NCBI GenBank assembly: GCA_910575075.1
Contig: CAJTCY010000007.1
Span: 116,997-180,996, forward strand
DNA length: 64,000 nt
Source: Lachnospiraceae bacterium
GTDB taxonomy: Bacteria; Bacillota; Clostridia; Lachnospirales; Lachnospiraceae
Direction of reading: 5' to 3'
Positions within the stretch are counted from its first letter, which is position 1; each line of letters opens with the position of its first letter. Both the position numbers and the translations under genes were made by a program. A model generated the notes under the pieces. It was not told the DNA's origin, searched no databases, and saw only the letters and a program-made list of their open reading frames with translations. Of this stretch, positions 38,273-46,997 are shown piece after piece.

Positions 38273-39352
38273 TTACAGAATGCATCCTCCCCCTACTACC
38301 AGGTCTCCCTGATAGAAGACCACGGCTTGTCCAGGGGTTATGGCGCGCACAGGCTCTGAAAAGTCACAGCGCACTTTATCATTTTCCACTTTGCGGATGA
38401 TACAGGGAGCGCCTTGGTGGCTGTAACGGATTTTGGCTGTCACTTCCATTTCACCTTCCAAATCCGAAACCGACATAAAATTCAACTGATTTGCATAAAC
38501 GGTATTCCCAAACACTTCTTCATTACTTCCCAAAACCACTTCATTGGTATCCGGACGGATCTCAATCACAAATACCGGAGTTCCCAGAGCAATTCCAAGC
38601 CCCTTGCGCTGTCCGATGGTATAATGGGTGATTCCTTTGTGCCTTCCCAGAATTCTGCCGTCTCTGGTAACAAAATTCCCTGCTGGCGGCACCTGCTTTT
38701 CGGCTTCTCTGTCAATAAATCCGGCATAATCATTGTCTGGTATGAAACAGATTTCCTGGCTGTCTGGCTTATCTGCCGTCCGAAGCCCGATTTCTTTTGC
38801 CAGGGAACGGATTTCTTCTTTGGTATAATCTCCCACGGGCATCAAGGTATGCGCTAACTGATCCTGGGTCAGATTATACAACGCATAAGTCTGGTCTTTC
38901 GCCGCTGTTTTAGACCTGCATAAAGCAAATCTCCCATTTTCAAGGTGTGTAACCCTTGCATAATGCCCGGTGGCAATATAATCTGCTCCGATGTCCAGGC
39001 TTCGTTTTAACAGCGATTCCCATTTTACATAGCGGTTACAGGCAATGCATGGATTAGGCGTACGTCCTCTCAGATATTCCGACACAAAATAATCTATAAC
39101 ATGTCTCTTAAAATCCGGCTTAAAATTCATTACATAATAGGGAATATCCAGCATACAGGCCACTCTTCTGGCATCATCCACCGCAGACAGCCCGCAGCAT
39201 CCGCCGTTCTCCTGCTGCATTTGCTCTTCTTCCTCCTGCCAGATCTGCATGGTAACGCCTATCACTTCATAACCCTGTTCTTTTAAGAGCCATGCTGCTA
39301 CAGAGGAATCCACGCCACCAGACATCCCTACCACTACTTTTTTCTTCTTCAT
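38273..39352 (-). CDS. mnmA: tRNA-specific 2-thiouridylase MnmA
   Basis: A 359-residue enzyme that makes 2-thiouridine at wobble position 34 of Lys/Glu/Gln tRNAs using sulfur relayed from a cysteine desulfurase. The ATG at 39352 (MKKKKVVVG) is preferred over a TTG two codons upstream. Seen: PP-loop [15 protein letters not shown] for ATP, catalytic Cys in [12 protein letters not shown] (~103), partner Cys in SQEICFIPD (~202), and TGHYAR and [11 protein letters not shown] family signatures. Last gene of iscR-iscS-iscU-mnmA, 15 bases after iscU, consistent with direct sulfur supply by IscS. Confidence 0.97.
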   Translation of the reverse strand: MKKKKVVVGMSGGVDSSVAAWLLKEQGYEVIGVTMQIWQEEEEQMQQENGGCCGLSAVDDARRVACMLDIPYYVMNFKPDFKRHVIDYFVSEYLRGRTPNPCIACNRYVKWESLLKRSLDIGADYIATGHYARVTHLENGRFALCRSKTAAKDQTYALYNLTQDQLAHTLMPVGDYTKEEIRSLAKEIGLRTADKPDSQEICFIPDNDYAGFIDREAEKQVPPAGNFVTRDGRILGRHKGITHYTIGQRKGLGIALGTPVFVIEIRPDTNEVVLGSNEEVFGNTVYANQLNFMSVSDLEGEMEVTAKIRYSHQGAPCIIRKVENDKVRCDFSEPVRAITPGQAVVFYQGDLVVGGGCIL

Positions 39353-39367
39353 AAACAATCCCAGTTC

Positions 39368-39805
39368 TTAATAGTCCTCTTCTTCCTCTTCCTCACTGAT
39401 ATCATTTTTGGGTTTTTCCAGTCCCTCAATCTTAATTCCATTCTTCTCCGCATAATCCCAGAGTGCTGCATGGATCGCTTCTTCTGCAAGAAGGGAACAA
39501 TGTACTTTGACTGGCGGAAGCCCGTCCAATGCTTCCATCACTGCCTTATTAGTAACTTGCAGCGCCTCCTGCACTGTTTTTCCTTTTACCAACTCTGTTG
39601 CCATAGAACTGGTCGCCACAGCCGCCCCGCAGCCAAAAGTCTTAAATTTGACATCCTGAATAATCCCGGCGTCATCTATATCCAGAAAAATACGCATAAT
39701 ATCACCGCATTTTGCATTTCCAACCGTACCTACACCGCTGGCATTCTCAATTTCTCCTACATTTCTTGGATTCTTAAAGTGGTCCATTACTTTTTCACTA
39801 TACAT
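39368..39805 (-). CDS. iscU: Fe-S cluster scaffold IscU/NifU-like
   Basis: A 145-residue scaffold on which [2Fe-2S] clusters are built with sulfur from the cysteine desulfurase. The three ligand cysteines and the Asp are visible: AKCGDIMRIF, TFGCGAAVATSS and VKVHCSLLAEEA. GGAGG stands 7 bases before the ATG. The C-terminus is extended by a highly acidic tail (ISEEEEEEDY), not part of the core fold. It lies between iscS (upstream) and mnmA (downstream) on one transcript. Confidence 0.95.
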   Translation of the reverse strand: MYSEKVMDHFKNPRNVGEIENASGVGTVGNAKCGDIMRIFLDIDDAGIIQDVKFKTFGCGAAVATSSMATELVKGKTVQEALQVTNKAVMEALDGLPPVKVHCSLLAEEAIHAALWDYAEKNGIKIEGLEKPKNDISEEEEEEDY

Positions 39806-39861
39806 TTGTTTTCCTCCAGATTTTCAAAAATATTCTGACTGTTTCTCTTGCAGTTATCTAT

Positions 39862-41043
39862 CTAATGATTTTTTTTCATGTAGTCTTCATACAGAGGAGA
39901 CATTTCCCGAAGCTGGGAAACAATTTCTTTGATGGCGTCCACTGTATAGTCTATATCTTCTCTGGTGGTGTCCGCTCCCAGTGTCAGCCGCAGAGAACCA
40001 TGTGCAATCTCATGAGGCAGTCCAATGGCAAGCAGTACGTGAGAAGGATCCAGGGAACCTGAGGTACATGCCGAACCAGAAGAACCGCATATTCCTTTCA
40101 TGTCAAGCATTATTAACAGAGATTCTCCCTCCACAAACTGAAAGCAAAGATTTACATTATTGGGCAGGCGGCTGATTCTGTCACCGTTTACTCTGGTAAA
40201 CGGTATCTCTTTCAGTACACGTTCCATCAGATAATCACGAAGTTCCCGCTCTCTTTCTGTACGTTCCTGCATAGTGGCGAGGGCGAGTTCCACCGCTTTC
40301 CCGAAGCCGACGATCCCCGGAACATTTTCTGTTCCCGCACGGCGTTTCCGTTCCTGAGCCCCTCCGTGCAGAAAAGAACGTATCTTCACTCCTTTGCGGA
40401 TGTAAAGAAATCCAATTCCTTTGGGACCGTTTAATTTATGGCCGCTGCTGCTTAACATATCAATATTTAATTCGTCTACATTGATCGGCACCTGTCCAAA
40501 TGCCTGGACTGCATCGGTATGGAAAAGCACGCCATGCTCTCTGGCAATTTTTCCAATCTCAGCCACAGGTTCGATGGTTCCGATTTCATTGTTGGCAAAC
40601 ATAATGGAAATAAGAATGGTATCCGGGCGGATTGCCTTCTTTAACTCTTCTAACTTCACCACGCCAAACTCATCCACATCCAGGTAAGTCACTTCATAGC
40701 CGTTCTGTTCCAGCCACTGACAAGTATGGAGGATGGCATGATGCTCAATTTTACTGGTAATAATATGTTTGCCTTTCCCTTTATAAGCTTCTGCCGCAGC
40801 TTTTAACGCCCAATTATCCGATTCACTTCCTCCGGCAGTAAAATAAATTTCATTTTCTTTTGATCCCAAAGCGCCTGCAATAATTTCTCTCGCCTTTGAG
40901 ACCGCTTCTTTGCTCTTTCCGCCAAACTCATACACGGTGGATGCATTTCCATAAAATTCACTGAAATATGGAAGCATCGCTTCCACAACCTCCGGTGCTG
41001 TCCGGGTTGTCGCCGCATTGTCCAGATATATCATTTTCTTCAT
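39862..41043 (-). CDS. iscS: cysteine desulfurase IscS/NifS
   Basis: A 393-residue PLP enzyme that converts cysteine to alanine and holds the sulfur as a persulfide for Fe-S assembly and tRNA thiolation. Seen: N-terminal YLDNAATTRTAPEV, PLP-binding Lys in SSSGHKLNGPKG (~203), and the active-site Cys in SSGSACTSGSLDPSHV (~326) with the long flexible loop of the IscS/NifS class. GAGGTG precedes the ATG. It directly follows the Rrf2-type regulator gene (18 bases) and precedes iscU. Confidence 0.96.
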   Translation of the reverse strand: MKKMIYLDNAATTRTAPEVVEAMLPYFSEFYGNASTVYEFGGKSKEAVSKAREIIAGALGSKENEIYFTAGGSESDNWALKAAAEAYKGKGKHIITSKIEHHAILHTCQWLEQNGYEVTYLDVDEFGVVKLEELKKAIRPDTILISIMFANNEIGTIEPVAEIGKIAREHGVLFHTDAVQAFGQVPINVDELNIDMLSSSGHKLNGPKGIGFLYIRKGVKIRSFLHGGAQERKRRAGTENVPGIVGFGKAVELALATMQERTERERELRDYLMERVLKEIPFTRVNGDRISRLPNNVNLCFQFVEGESLLIMLDMKGICGSSGSACTSGSLDPSHVLLAIGLPHEIAHGSLRLTLGADTTREDIDYTVDAIKEIVSQLREMSPLYEDYMKKNH

Positions 41044-41061
41044 ATTTACACCTCATATATG

Positions 41062-41502
41062 TTAATTTTTCACTGTTCTGCTGTTCTTGCTTTCCTGCAC
41101 AAGTTCTCCGATATTGATACTGTCCACGGTCTCGTTAATACTGTCATTAATCCGTTTCCAGACAATTTTACTGACACATTGGGAAGAACCATTGCAATGT
41201 GACAAACCGCTGCTGTCAATTCCTGCGCATTCTACGGGAACCAGTTCCCCTTCCAATGCCCTGAGCACGTCTCCCACAGAAATCTCTGAGACTGGCCTTG
41301 CAATACTGTAGCCGCCGTTGACACCCCGGACACTCTTTACAAGACCTGCCTTTTTAAGCTTTGCCATAAGCTGTTCCAGATAACTGACAGAAATTTCCTG
41401 GCGCTGCGCAATACTTGCCAGGGGCACTGGCTGGCTCTCTCCACATACGGCAAGATCAATAAAAGCTCTTAACCCATATCTTCCTTTTGTAGATAATTTC
41501 AA
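41062..41502 (-). CDS. iscR: Rrf2/IscR-type Fe-S cluster regulator
   Basis: A 146-residue winged-helix repressor; the TTG start at 41502 is supported by AAGG spacing and by the family N-terminus MKLSTKGRYGLRAFIDLA. The helix-turn-helix is ~28-50 (SIAQRQEISVSYLEQLMAKL) and the wing carries VRGVNGGY. Three cysteines cluster at ~92-110 (VECAGIDSSGLSHCNGSSQC), the position where IscR binds a [2Fe-2S] cluster. First gene of the isc operon; a dyad at 41554-41576 just downstream of its promoter suggests self-repression. CymR-type function is an alternative, but the cysteine triad and operon favour IscR. Confidence 0.92.
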   Translation of the reverse strand: MKLSTKGRYGLRAFIDLAVCGESQPVPLASIAQRQEISVSYLEQLMAKLKKAGLVKSVRGVNGGYSIARPVSEISVGDVLRALEGELVPVECAGIDSSGLSHCNGSSQCVSKIVWKRINDSINETVDSINIGELVQESKNSRTVKN

Positions 41503-41553
41503 CCTTTCACCTTCTATCTTCTTTGGCGCAATAAAATAAATTTATAATTTTTA

Positions 41554-41618
41554 ATTCCGAGTGTTTTAGTCGGGATTTATTACATTCGCATAGTATCATG
41601 GTTTTATTCTGATGTCAA
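41554..41618 (-). promoter_or_regulatory. iscR operon promoter and probable IscR operator
   Basis: On the minus strand TTGACA (41613-41618) and TACTAT (41590-41595) are separated by exactly 17 bases. Just downstream of the expected start site lies an imperfect dyad, ATCCCGACT and ATTCCGAGT in inverted orientation around AAAAC (41554-41576), well placed for repression by the operon's own Rrf2 protein. Confidence 0.65.
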
Positions 41619-41694
41619 GTTGATTTTTCTATGCATGATGAATTTTTTTTGCGCATAAAATAAAAATAACTTCTCATGACATTTCGGAGCTATT

Positions 41695-43047
41695 ATGAAA
41701 TCTGACTCTTTGCGCAACCACCCACTGATTGCAGGCACACTGCTTCTGACGCTGGCAGGAATCCTTTCCCGGGTTATCGGCTTTTTCTTTAGAATATTCC
41801 TCTCTCAGACAATTGGTGCCGAAGGAATGGGAATTTACCAGCTTACCATTCCCATACATGTTCTTACCATTTCCCTGACCTCATCGGCCATACAGACTGC
41901 CATTTCCAGATTTGTGGCGCAGGCAGCAGTCGGCACCTCTGACGGACAATTTACAGGCTCTTCCAGTAACAGAAACAGACGCTGCAACGAAAGCTGCTAT
42001 CTTGGAGCAGGACTTATGCTCTCTCTTTCTCTGGCTTTTTTCTGCACAGTTTTTCTGTATCAGTCTGCCACTCCCCTGGCTGTACGTTTTTTGGAAGAAC
42101 CACGCTGCGCCCCTCTCCTGCAGATTCTTGCCTTTACCGTCCCCTTTGGCGCCATTCACTCTTGCATCAACGGCTATTTTTATGGTCTGAAAAAAACTTT
42201 TGTGCCCGCTGCCTCCCAATTGCTGGAACAGCTTGCACGTGTCTTAAGTGTCTGGCTGTTCTTTCAGATTTCTATGGAAAAATACCATGCCATTTCCCTG
42301 AATCTTGTTGTATGGGGCATGGTGGCAGGGGAAGTTGCTGCTGTACTCTTTTCTGTCAGCTTTCTGCGGCATAAAAAAAGCCAGGGCAGACGCTTTCACG
42401 CCCTGAAACAGATTTTCCTTATGTCTTTGCCTCTAAGCGCCAACCGGGTTCTGGTGAATATCCTTCAGAGCATGGAAGCTGTTATGCTTCCGGGGCAGCT
42501 CCGGCTCTACGGCTACTCTACTTCTGAAGCTTTAAGCGTATATGGCACGCTCACAGGCATGGCGCTTCCTATGGTACTGTTTCCTTCTGTACTGACTAAC
42601 TCTGTCTCTGTTATGCTGCTTCCTGTTATTGCGGAGGCACAGGAAAAAAAGGAACACCGCTATATCATAAATGCAGTGAAAAAAACCTGTTTTTACAGTC
42701 TTTCTCTTGGTTTCCTCTGCACACTGCTTTTTTTAGTCTTTGGAAAGTGGATGGGTGAATTTCTATTTTCCAATTCACTTGCTGGAAACTTTATTGTAAC
42801 TCTTGGCTGGATTTGCCCCTTCCTGTACCTGTCCACCACACTGCACAGCATCTTAAACGGACTTGGCAAAACCACCCACACCTTCTTTTTAAATATTCTG
42901 GGTCTGGGAATCCGCATCGCCTTCGTTCTGTTCGCCATCCCCCTTACCGGCATCAAAGGCTATCTATGGGGAGCACTGCTAAGCCAGATCGTTATGGCGG
43001 CAGGCGCGCTGCTGATGCTGCTGGTGCGCCGGTCAAAAGCGCTTTAG
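41695..43047 (+). CDS. SpoVB-like polysaccharide/lipid flippase (MOP superfamily)
   Basis: A 450-residue integral membrane protein with about 12-14 helices. The N-terminus (HPLIAGTLLLTLAGILSRV, then GFFFRIFLSQTIGAEGMGIY) is typical of stage V sporulation protein B and related flippases that move lipid-linked cell-wall or polysaccharide precursors. CGGAG stands 5 bases before the ATG. It is divergently transcribed from iscR and stands alone, followed by its own terminator. Function in spore cortex synthesis is likely by family, but Firmicutes carry several paralogs, so a specific name is not assigned. Confidence 0.88.
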   Translation: MKSDSLRNHPLIAGTLLLTLAGILSRVIGFFFRIFLSQTIGAEGMGIYQLTIPIHVLTISLTSSAIQTAISRFVAQAAVGTSDGQFTGSSSNRNRRCNESCYLGAGLMLSLSLAFFCTVFLYQSATPLAVRFLEEPRCAPLLQILAFTVPFGAIHSCINGYFYGLKKTFVPAASQLLEQLARVLSVWLFFQISMEKYHAISLNLVVWGMVAGEVAAVLFSVSFLRHKKSQGRRFHALKQIFLMSLPLSANRVLVNILQSMEAVMLPGQLRLYGYSTSEALSVYGTLTGMALPMVLFPSVLTNSVSVMLLPVIAEAQEKKEHRYIINAVKKTCFYSLSLGFLCTLLFLVFGKWMGEFLFSNSLAGNFIVTLGWICPFLYLSTTLHSILNGLGKTTHTFFLNILGLGIRIAFVLFAIPLTGIKGYLWGALLSQIVMAAGALLMLLVRRSKAL

Positions 43048-43075
43048 AGTGACAAGGTCTTTCTTATAGAAGAAC

Positions 43076-43109
43076 AAAAAGAGCTGCCGCATCTGCAGCA
43101 ACTCTTTTT
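43076..43109 (+). terminator. terminator of the SpoVB-like gene
   Basis: AAAAAGAG…CTGC (43076-43087) pairs with GCAG…CTCTTTTT (43095-43109) with a small bulge; a T-run ends the stem. It lies 28 bases past the stop. Confidence 0.75.
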
Positions 43110-43237
43110 GTTCCGGACACATTCACTATAGTCATTTTGACCACTGAAATATCAAAGCAGAACCTTCTCTCATAAGAAAAAAAATAACTTAAAATTTTTC
43201 TTAACTTATCATCTACAGGCAATACAAAAATAATAGG

Positions 43238-43548
43238 TTAAAAATATTTAACGATTTCCTGTTCCGTAAGATCAAATTTATCCATGATAACGGTTCTAAT
43301 CTCCGCATCGCTATGTCCCAGTCCCCGGAGCATTTCCACCGCCCCACAGATCCCGGCCCGCATTCCTTCTTTCCTTCCTTCTTCTCTTCCGCTTTCTTCT
43401 CTCTGCCGTAACTGTGGCTCCATGATCTCCATCAATGCTTCCAGCATTTTTTCATCTCCCTTCCAGTTTTCTAATAGCCTTTCATTCGCTTCCAGCATTA
43501 CTTCCAGACAACGCCCTCAACCACACGTGGTCATTTTCATTCAGCTCT
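43238..43548 (-). pseudogene. remnant of an Rpn/PD-(D/E)XK transposase-like protein
   Basis: The open part (43238-43498, 86 codons) encodes only a C-terminal tail: MLEANERLLENWKGDEKMLE, then a charged helix REEGRKEGMRAG, then a terminal module (LGHSDAEIRTVIMDKFDLTE). Such tails are typical of Rpn-family/PDDEXK_2 transposase-like nucleases. Immediately upstream, in another frame, HVWLRALSGSN resembles the preceding part of the same family, followed by a stop, so a frameshift and deletion seem to have removed the nuclease domain. No catalytic residues remain. Confidence 0.55.
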
Positions 43549-43683
43549 TATTTATTTCCAAAACCTTCCTGATGCACGTTTGCCGTTTGCCACAAGATAA
43601 TTTTAAAGACCAATATGAGGAAATGATTGATACATTACATCCTGATATTGACATAAGTCAACTACACATTTACAAATACAAAT

Positions 43684-43962
43684 TTAACGCTTCGTAATCA
43701 CCCAATTATCTTTTTGTGTTTCCCTTGTCGCATAGTAACCGCAAGGCATATCTGCTAAATCACCAACTGAGTTGTCCAATTCAAATACATATTTCAAAGA
43801 AACTAATTTCGCATCATCTGTTTCATGTGCCTTTCCGCATAAGAATTGCCACATACCATCATCTTCATCGTGTGATACAAATAAAATAGGTTTTTCACCG
43901 TTTATTACATGACAACAGATTATTGTTGCTGTGTTTTTTGCATCATAAAAAGGAAATACCAT
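43684..43962 (-). CDS. small hypothetical protein, possibly immunity-like
   Basis: A 92-residue acidic protein. The ATG at 43962 (MVFPFYDAKNTATI) follows GAGGAGA at 7 bases. I do not recognise a firm family. Notable patterns are FVSHDEDDGMWQFLCG, VSLKYVFELDNSVGDLADMP and CGYYATRE, which loosely recall DUF2185/Imm33-like proteins often found as stray immunity genes, but this is only resemblance. It sits between a decayed nuclease-like gene and a signalling gene, in a region that looks like accessory DNA. Confidence 0.6.
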   Translation of the reverse strand: MVFPFYDAKNTATIICCHVINGEKPILFVSHDEDDGMWQFLCGKAHETDDAKLVSLKYVFELDNSVGDLADMPCGYYATRETQKDNWVITKR

Positions 43963-44029
43963 ATATATTTCTCCTCTCCATATAGTCAAGTGCTCGTATA
44001 AATAAAAGTTTGTCAATCAGACAGTTTCT

Positions 44030-46387
44030 CTACCATACATGAGCATCCTGCCCGGAGGACATTTTTTTTACGCTTTTTCTTCTCTTAATCTTCGCCTGAT
44101 ACAACAGCTCATCCGACTTTTGCAGCAGCTCGTTCAGCTCAATTTCATCACTGCAGGAAAAACCGTAAATTCCAATGGACAATTCCACATAAAAAGGTTT
44201 GCCGCTTCTGCTGTTAAACTGCTGGCTCAATGATTTGAGATGTTCTATTATTTTGTCTTTAAATTCCGCTTCTTCTGAAAGAACCAGCGACACAAATTCA
44301 TCTCCCCCAATCCGTGCTGTAATGGCTTCTCTGGGCAGCAGTTCCTGAAGATATCCGGCTGCGTTACTGATCGCAAAATCCCCTGCCGTATGCCCAAAGC
44401 AGTCATTTATTTCCTTCAAATGATCCAAATCCCCAAAAATTAAATAAGCCTTTCTGCCGTCATTCTGCCTGCATCTTCGGATTGCCCGCTCCATAAACCC
44501 TCGTCGGTTCAATAGATGCGTCAGATCATCATACTCTGAAATAAAACTCAAAATATTATTCTGTTCCTGAATGGTATGCAGAGAATTTTCCAGTTCTTTC
44601 TGTGACTCCTTTTCCGTCTGGTTCAGCTCCAGAAACCGCATAAGAGAACCAAGCTGCAGACTGCAGATCTGCAGGAAAGAAATATCCTCCTGCCTTACCT
44701 CGCATAGCATAACACCATATTGTTTCTCGCCAGAAAATAATACAAAGGCAGTGATAATGGCAGCTCCTCCTGGGCGGATAAAAGAAGTAAAACCATTTGC
44801 CATCGTGACCCGAGGTCTCTCCTCCTTCTCATAACAGACCATTTCTTCTCCTTCAAACCAGGAAGTAAGATACATTTCTTCTGGAAAATCCGGAAACATG
44901 CCACTCTCATGAACAATTGGCTTATCAAAAAGATATATGTAACAGCTCTTTACTTTCATCATCCGAAAACGCTTCATAATATAACGCAGCGCCGTATTTA
45001 ACCCTTCTCCTTCTGCAATCGTTGTGAGATCCCTGATAAATGAGGGGACAAACCAGCTCTTTCTGTTCGTTTCCATCACCTCGCGCTCCAGTTTGGATAC
45101 ATTTGCAAAGTGAATATACTGGCGGGTAGTATCAAGCACCATCAGAAGCTGTTCCTGCTCCCTGGCATTCTGAGCATTGGATATCAGCATCTGAAGCAAA
45201 TCTGAAAAATTCTCTAATAAGAGTGAGATAGACATATGCTCATAAGCGGTAAGTTCTTTCAAAATCTCCAGAAGATAATCCATATCCAAAGTTTTCTCTT
45301 CCTGTTGGCAGACATTCAGATAAATATGATGAAAATAGTTTAAAATCAGCCCCGAATAATAATTTCGTTCTTTCTGATATGGAATGGATGACAACAGTTC
45401 CCGGGCTAGATAGCCCACAGATTTCAAAACATACTGCTCTTTATCCTTTGTCTCCACAAACATCTGGGACTGCATCTGCCTGTATCCGCATCCACAGGAG
45501 GAACGCTTATGCAGAGAAACCGGCATCCGCTGGGCAAACATCATTTTATTTTCGCAAAGCGCAATGGCGTTGCGCAGTGCCACATAACTAAATTGAAAAC
45601 CATTCTGGGAGACGCTGGTCAAAAGGGGATCCATCGTCCGTGCCAGCTCCACATCATCAAAACCTGTAATGGCAATCTCTTCTCCCACTCTGAGATTACG
45701 CGCAACACATACACGGTAACAGCATTTCGCCATATTGTCATTGGCACAGGCAATCGCCTCCAGTCCCGGATTATTATCCAAAAGCTCTTCCACCTGCTCT
45801 CTCACCTGTTCTGAATAATTTCCATAAGCAATCATGGAATCTGTCACCGTCAGCCCATGCTCCCTCATTACATCATAGTAAGCCTGCAGTCTCTCATTTG
45901 CATCCAGATTTGCTGATGGACCACTCAAAAAGGCAATTTTCTGATATCCATGATCTCCTGCCAGATGTTCTACACATGCGCGCATTCCCTTATAATTATT
46001 GGCCATGATATAAGGCACACCTGCATCATCCACTTTCTCCCCCAGCAGTAAACATGGAATACCGGAATATCGTTCCAGAAACGCCTTCTTATCCTGTTTC
46101 GTCTCAAAATAAGAAAGCGCCGCATAAGTAATGATCATGGCATCCGGCCGTGTAAAATCTGCATAAGAATAAATTGTATCAAACTGATAATTACAGTCTC
46201 CTTCTGATTCCACAGAAAATACATCCATACAGTAGGACGGCATCCTGGGACCCATGAGAAACACGATATTGACGCCTTCTTTTTGCGCACAGGTATAAAA
46301 GCCTCTCAGCAATTCTCCGGAATAATCAGACTGCGTGTCCCCCAACATAATCGCAATGGTATACGTTTTTTTCTGATTTTCCCTCAT
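44030..46387 (-). CDS. LacI-type ligand-binding domain fused to GGDEF diguanylate cyclase
   Basis: A 785-residue cytoplasmic protein. Residues ~8-300 match the periplasmic-binding-protein-like effector domain of LacI/GalR regulators (KTYTIAIMLGDTQSDYSGEL, AIACANDNMAKCCY, EIAITGFDDVELARTMDP), but the DNA-binding headpiece is absent. A Cys-rich SSCGCGYRQ follows, then a mainly helical middle region with a GAF-like part (~440-600), a coiled coil, and a GGDEF domain (~625-780) with intact RIGGDEFVSL (~695). The I-site position reads RxxI, not RxxD, so classic product inhibition may be lost. It probably makes c-di-GMP in response to a sugar-like ligand, which is inference. AAAGGA lies 7 bases before the ATG. 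A MITE sits 31 bases upstream of the start. Confidence 0.9.
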   Translation of the reverse strand: MRENQKKTYTIAIMLGDTQSDYSGELLRGFYTCAQKEGVNIVFLMGPRMPSYCMDVFSVESEGDCNYQFDTIYSYADFTRPDAMIITYAALSYFETKQDKKAFLERYSGIPCLLLGEKVDDAGVPYIMANNYKGMRACVEHLAGDHGYQKIAFLSGPSANLDANERLQAYYDVMREHGLTVTDSMIAYGNYSEQVREQVEELLDNNPGLEAIACANDNMAKCCYRVCVARNLRVGEEIAITGFDDVELARTMDPLLTSVSQNGFQFSYVALRNAIALCENKMMFAQRMPVSLHKRSSCGCGYRQMQSQMFVETKDKEQYVLKSVGYLARELLSSIPYQKERNYYSGLILNYFHHIYLNVCQQEEKTLDMDYLLEILKELTAYEHMSISLLLENFSDLLQMLISNAQNAREQEQLLMVLDTTRQYIHFANVSKLEREVMETNRKSWFVPSFIRDLTTIAEGEGLNTALRYIMKRFRMMKVKSCYIYLFDKPIVHESGMFPDFPEEMYLTSWFEGEEMVCYEKEERPRVTMANGFTSFIRPGGAAIITAFVLFSGEKQYGVMLCEVRQEDISFLQICSLQLGSLMRFLELNQTEKESQKELENSLHTIQEQNNILSFISEYDDLTHLLNRRGFMERAIRRCRQNDGRKAYLIFGDLDHLKEINDCFGHTAGDFAISNAAGYLQELLPREAITARIGGDEFVSLVLSEEAEFKDKIIEHLKSLSQQFNSRSGKPFYVELSIGIYGFSCSDEIELNELLQKSDELLYQAKIKRRKSVKKMSSGQDAHVW

Positions 46388-46418
46388 AGTAAAATCCTTT
46401 CCAAGAAATAAGCTACTT

Positions 46419-46750
46419 AGGTAATTGCGAAACTATCAAATTATCGAAATTTCATATACAATTTATACAATTGTACTAAAATATTTTATTCATACGAAAC
46501 GCACAAAATGCAGAGCGCACCAAGCATTACAACGAACCACTTAATACGAAAATCATGTTCCGCAAAGGCTTCCATGATTTTTGTGTTTTTTCCTTAGTGA
46601 TGTCAGTTTTTTGACATAGAGGGATGCTCTGGAGTACGTTTCCATGGTGCTAAAATGCATTTCTTAGCGTTTCGTATGCTAAAATATTTCTTCCTAAATT
46701 TTTTAAATTGTATATGAAATTCAAAAAATTACTGAGTTTCGCAATTACCT
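46419..46750. mobile_element. MITE family A, full 332-bp copy
   Basis: Terminal inverted repeats AGGTAATTGCGAAACT (46419-46434) and AGTTTCGCAATTACCT (46735-46750) are perfect over 16 bases; inside each is a second inverted motif around TTTCATATACAA/TTGTATATGAAA. It has no coding capacity. Flanks GAAATAAGCTACTT (46405-46418) and AAAATAAGTTACTT (46751-46764) match at 12 of 14, possibly an aged target duplication. The internal region is homologous to the copy at 63511-63810 (opposite orientation). Confidence 0.8.
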
Positions 46751-46945
46751 AAAATAAGTTACTTCTATCTTATACTTATTTTCTTTCCATTACAAGTTGT
46801 TCCTTCTATACAATAGTTACAAAATATCTGACAAAAAAATAGTAGATTTTACCACAAAATTCTACATTAACTTTTCTATTTCCCTTTTATGAATTATAAT
46901 AGGAACGTAACGGCGCTGCGGCAGGCACTGCTTTCATAATTTACT
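46751..46945. other. AT-rich promoter region of the phosphatase gene
   Basis: Non-coding. A perfect TATAAT occurs at about 46896-46901 on the plus strand with a weak -35 candidate (TTTTCT) 17 bases upstream. Nothing else recognised. Confidence 0.35.
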
Positions 46946-46985
46946 GGTAACTGCAAAACTATCAAATTATCAAATTTCATATACA
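46946..46985. repeat. MITE family A, left-end fragment
   Basis: GGTAACTGCAAAACTATCAA (from 46946) then ATTATCAAATTTCATATACA repeats the first 40 bases of the MITE with few changes and stops abruptly at the AAAGGAG ribosome binding site of the next gene. It forms the end of that gene's leader. Confidence 0.7.
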
Positions 46986-46997
46986 AAGGAGATACTT

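Noticed and set aside
43570..43697. Plus-strand segment encoding DNFKDQYEEMIDTLHPDIDI
   Set aside because: It looks protein-like but has no start or ribosome binding site, and I recognise no family; too weak for a gene call.
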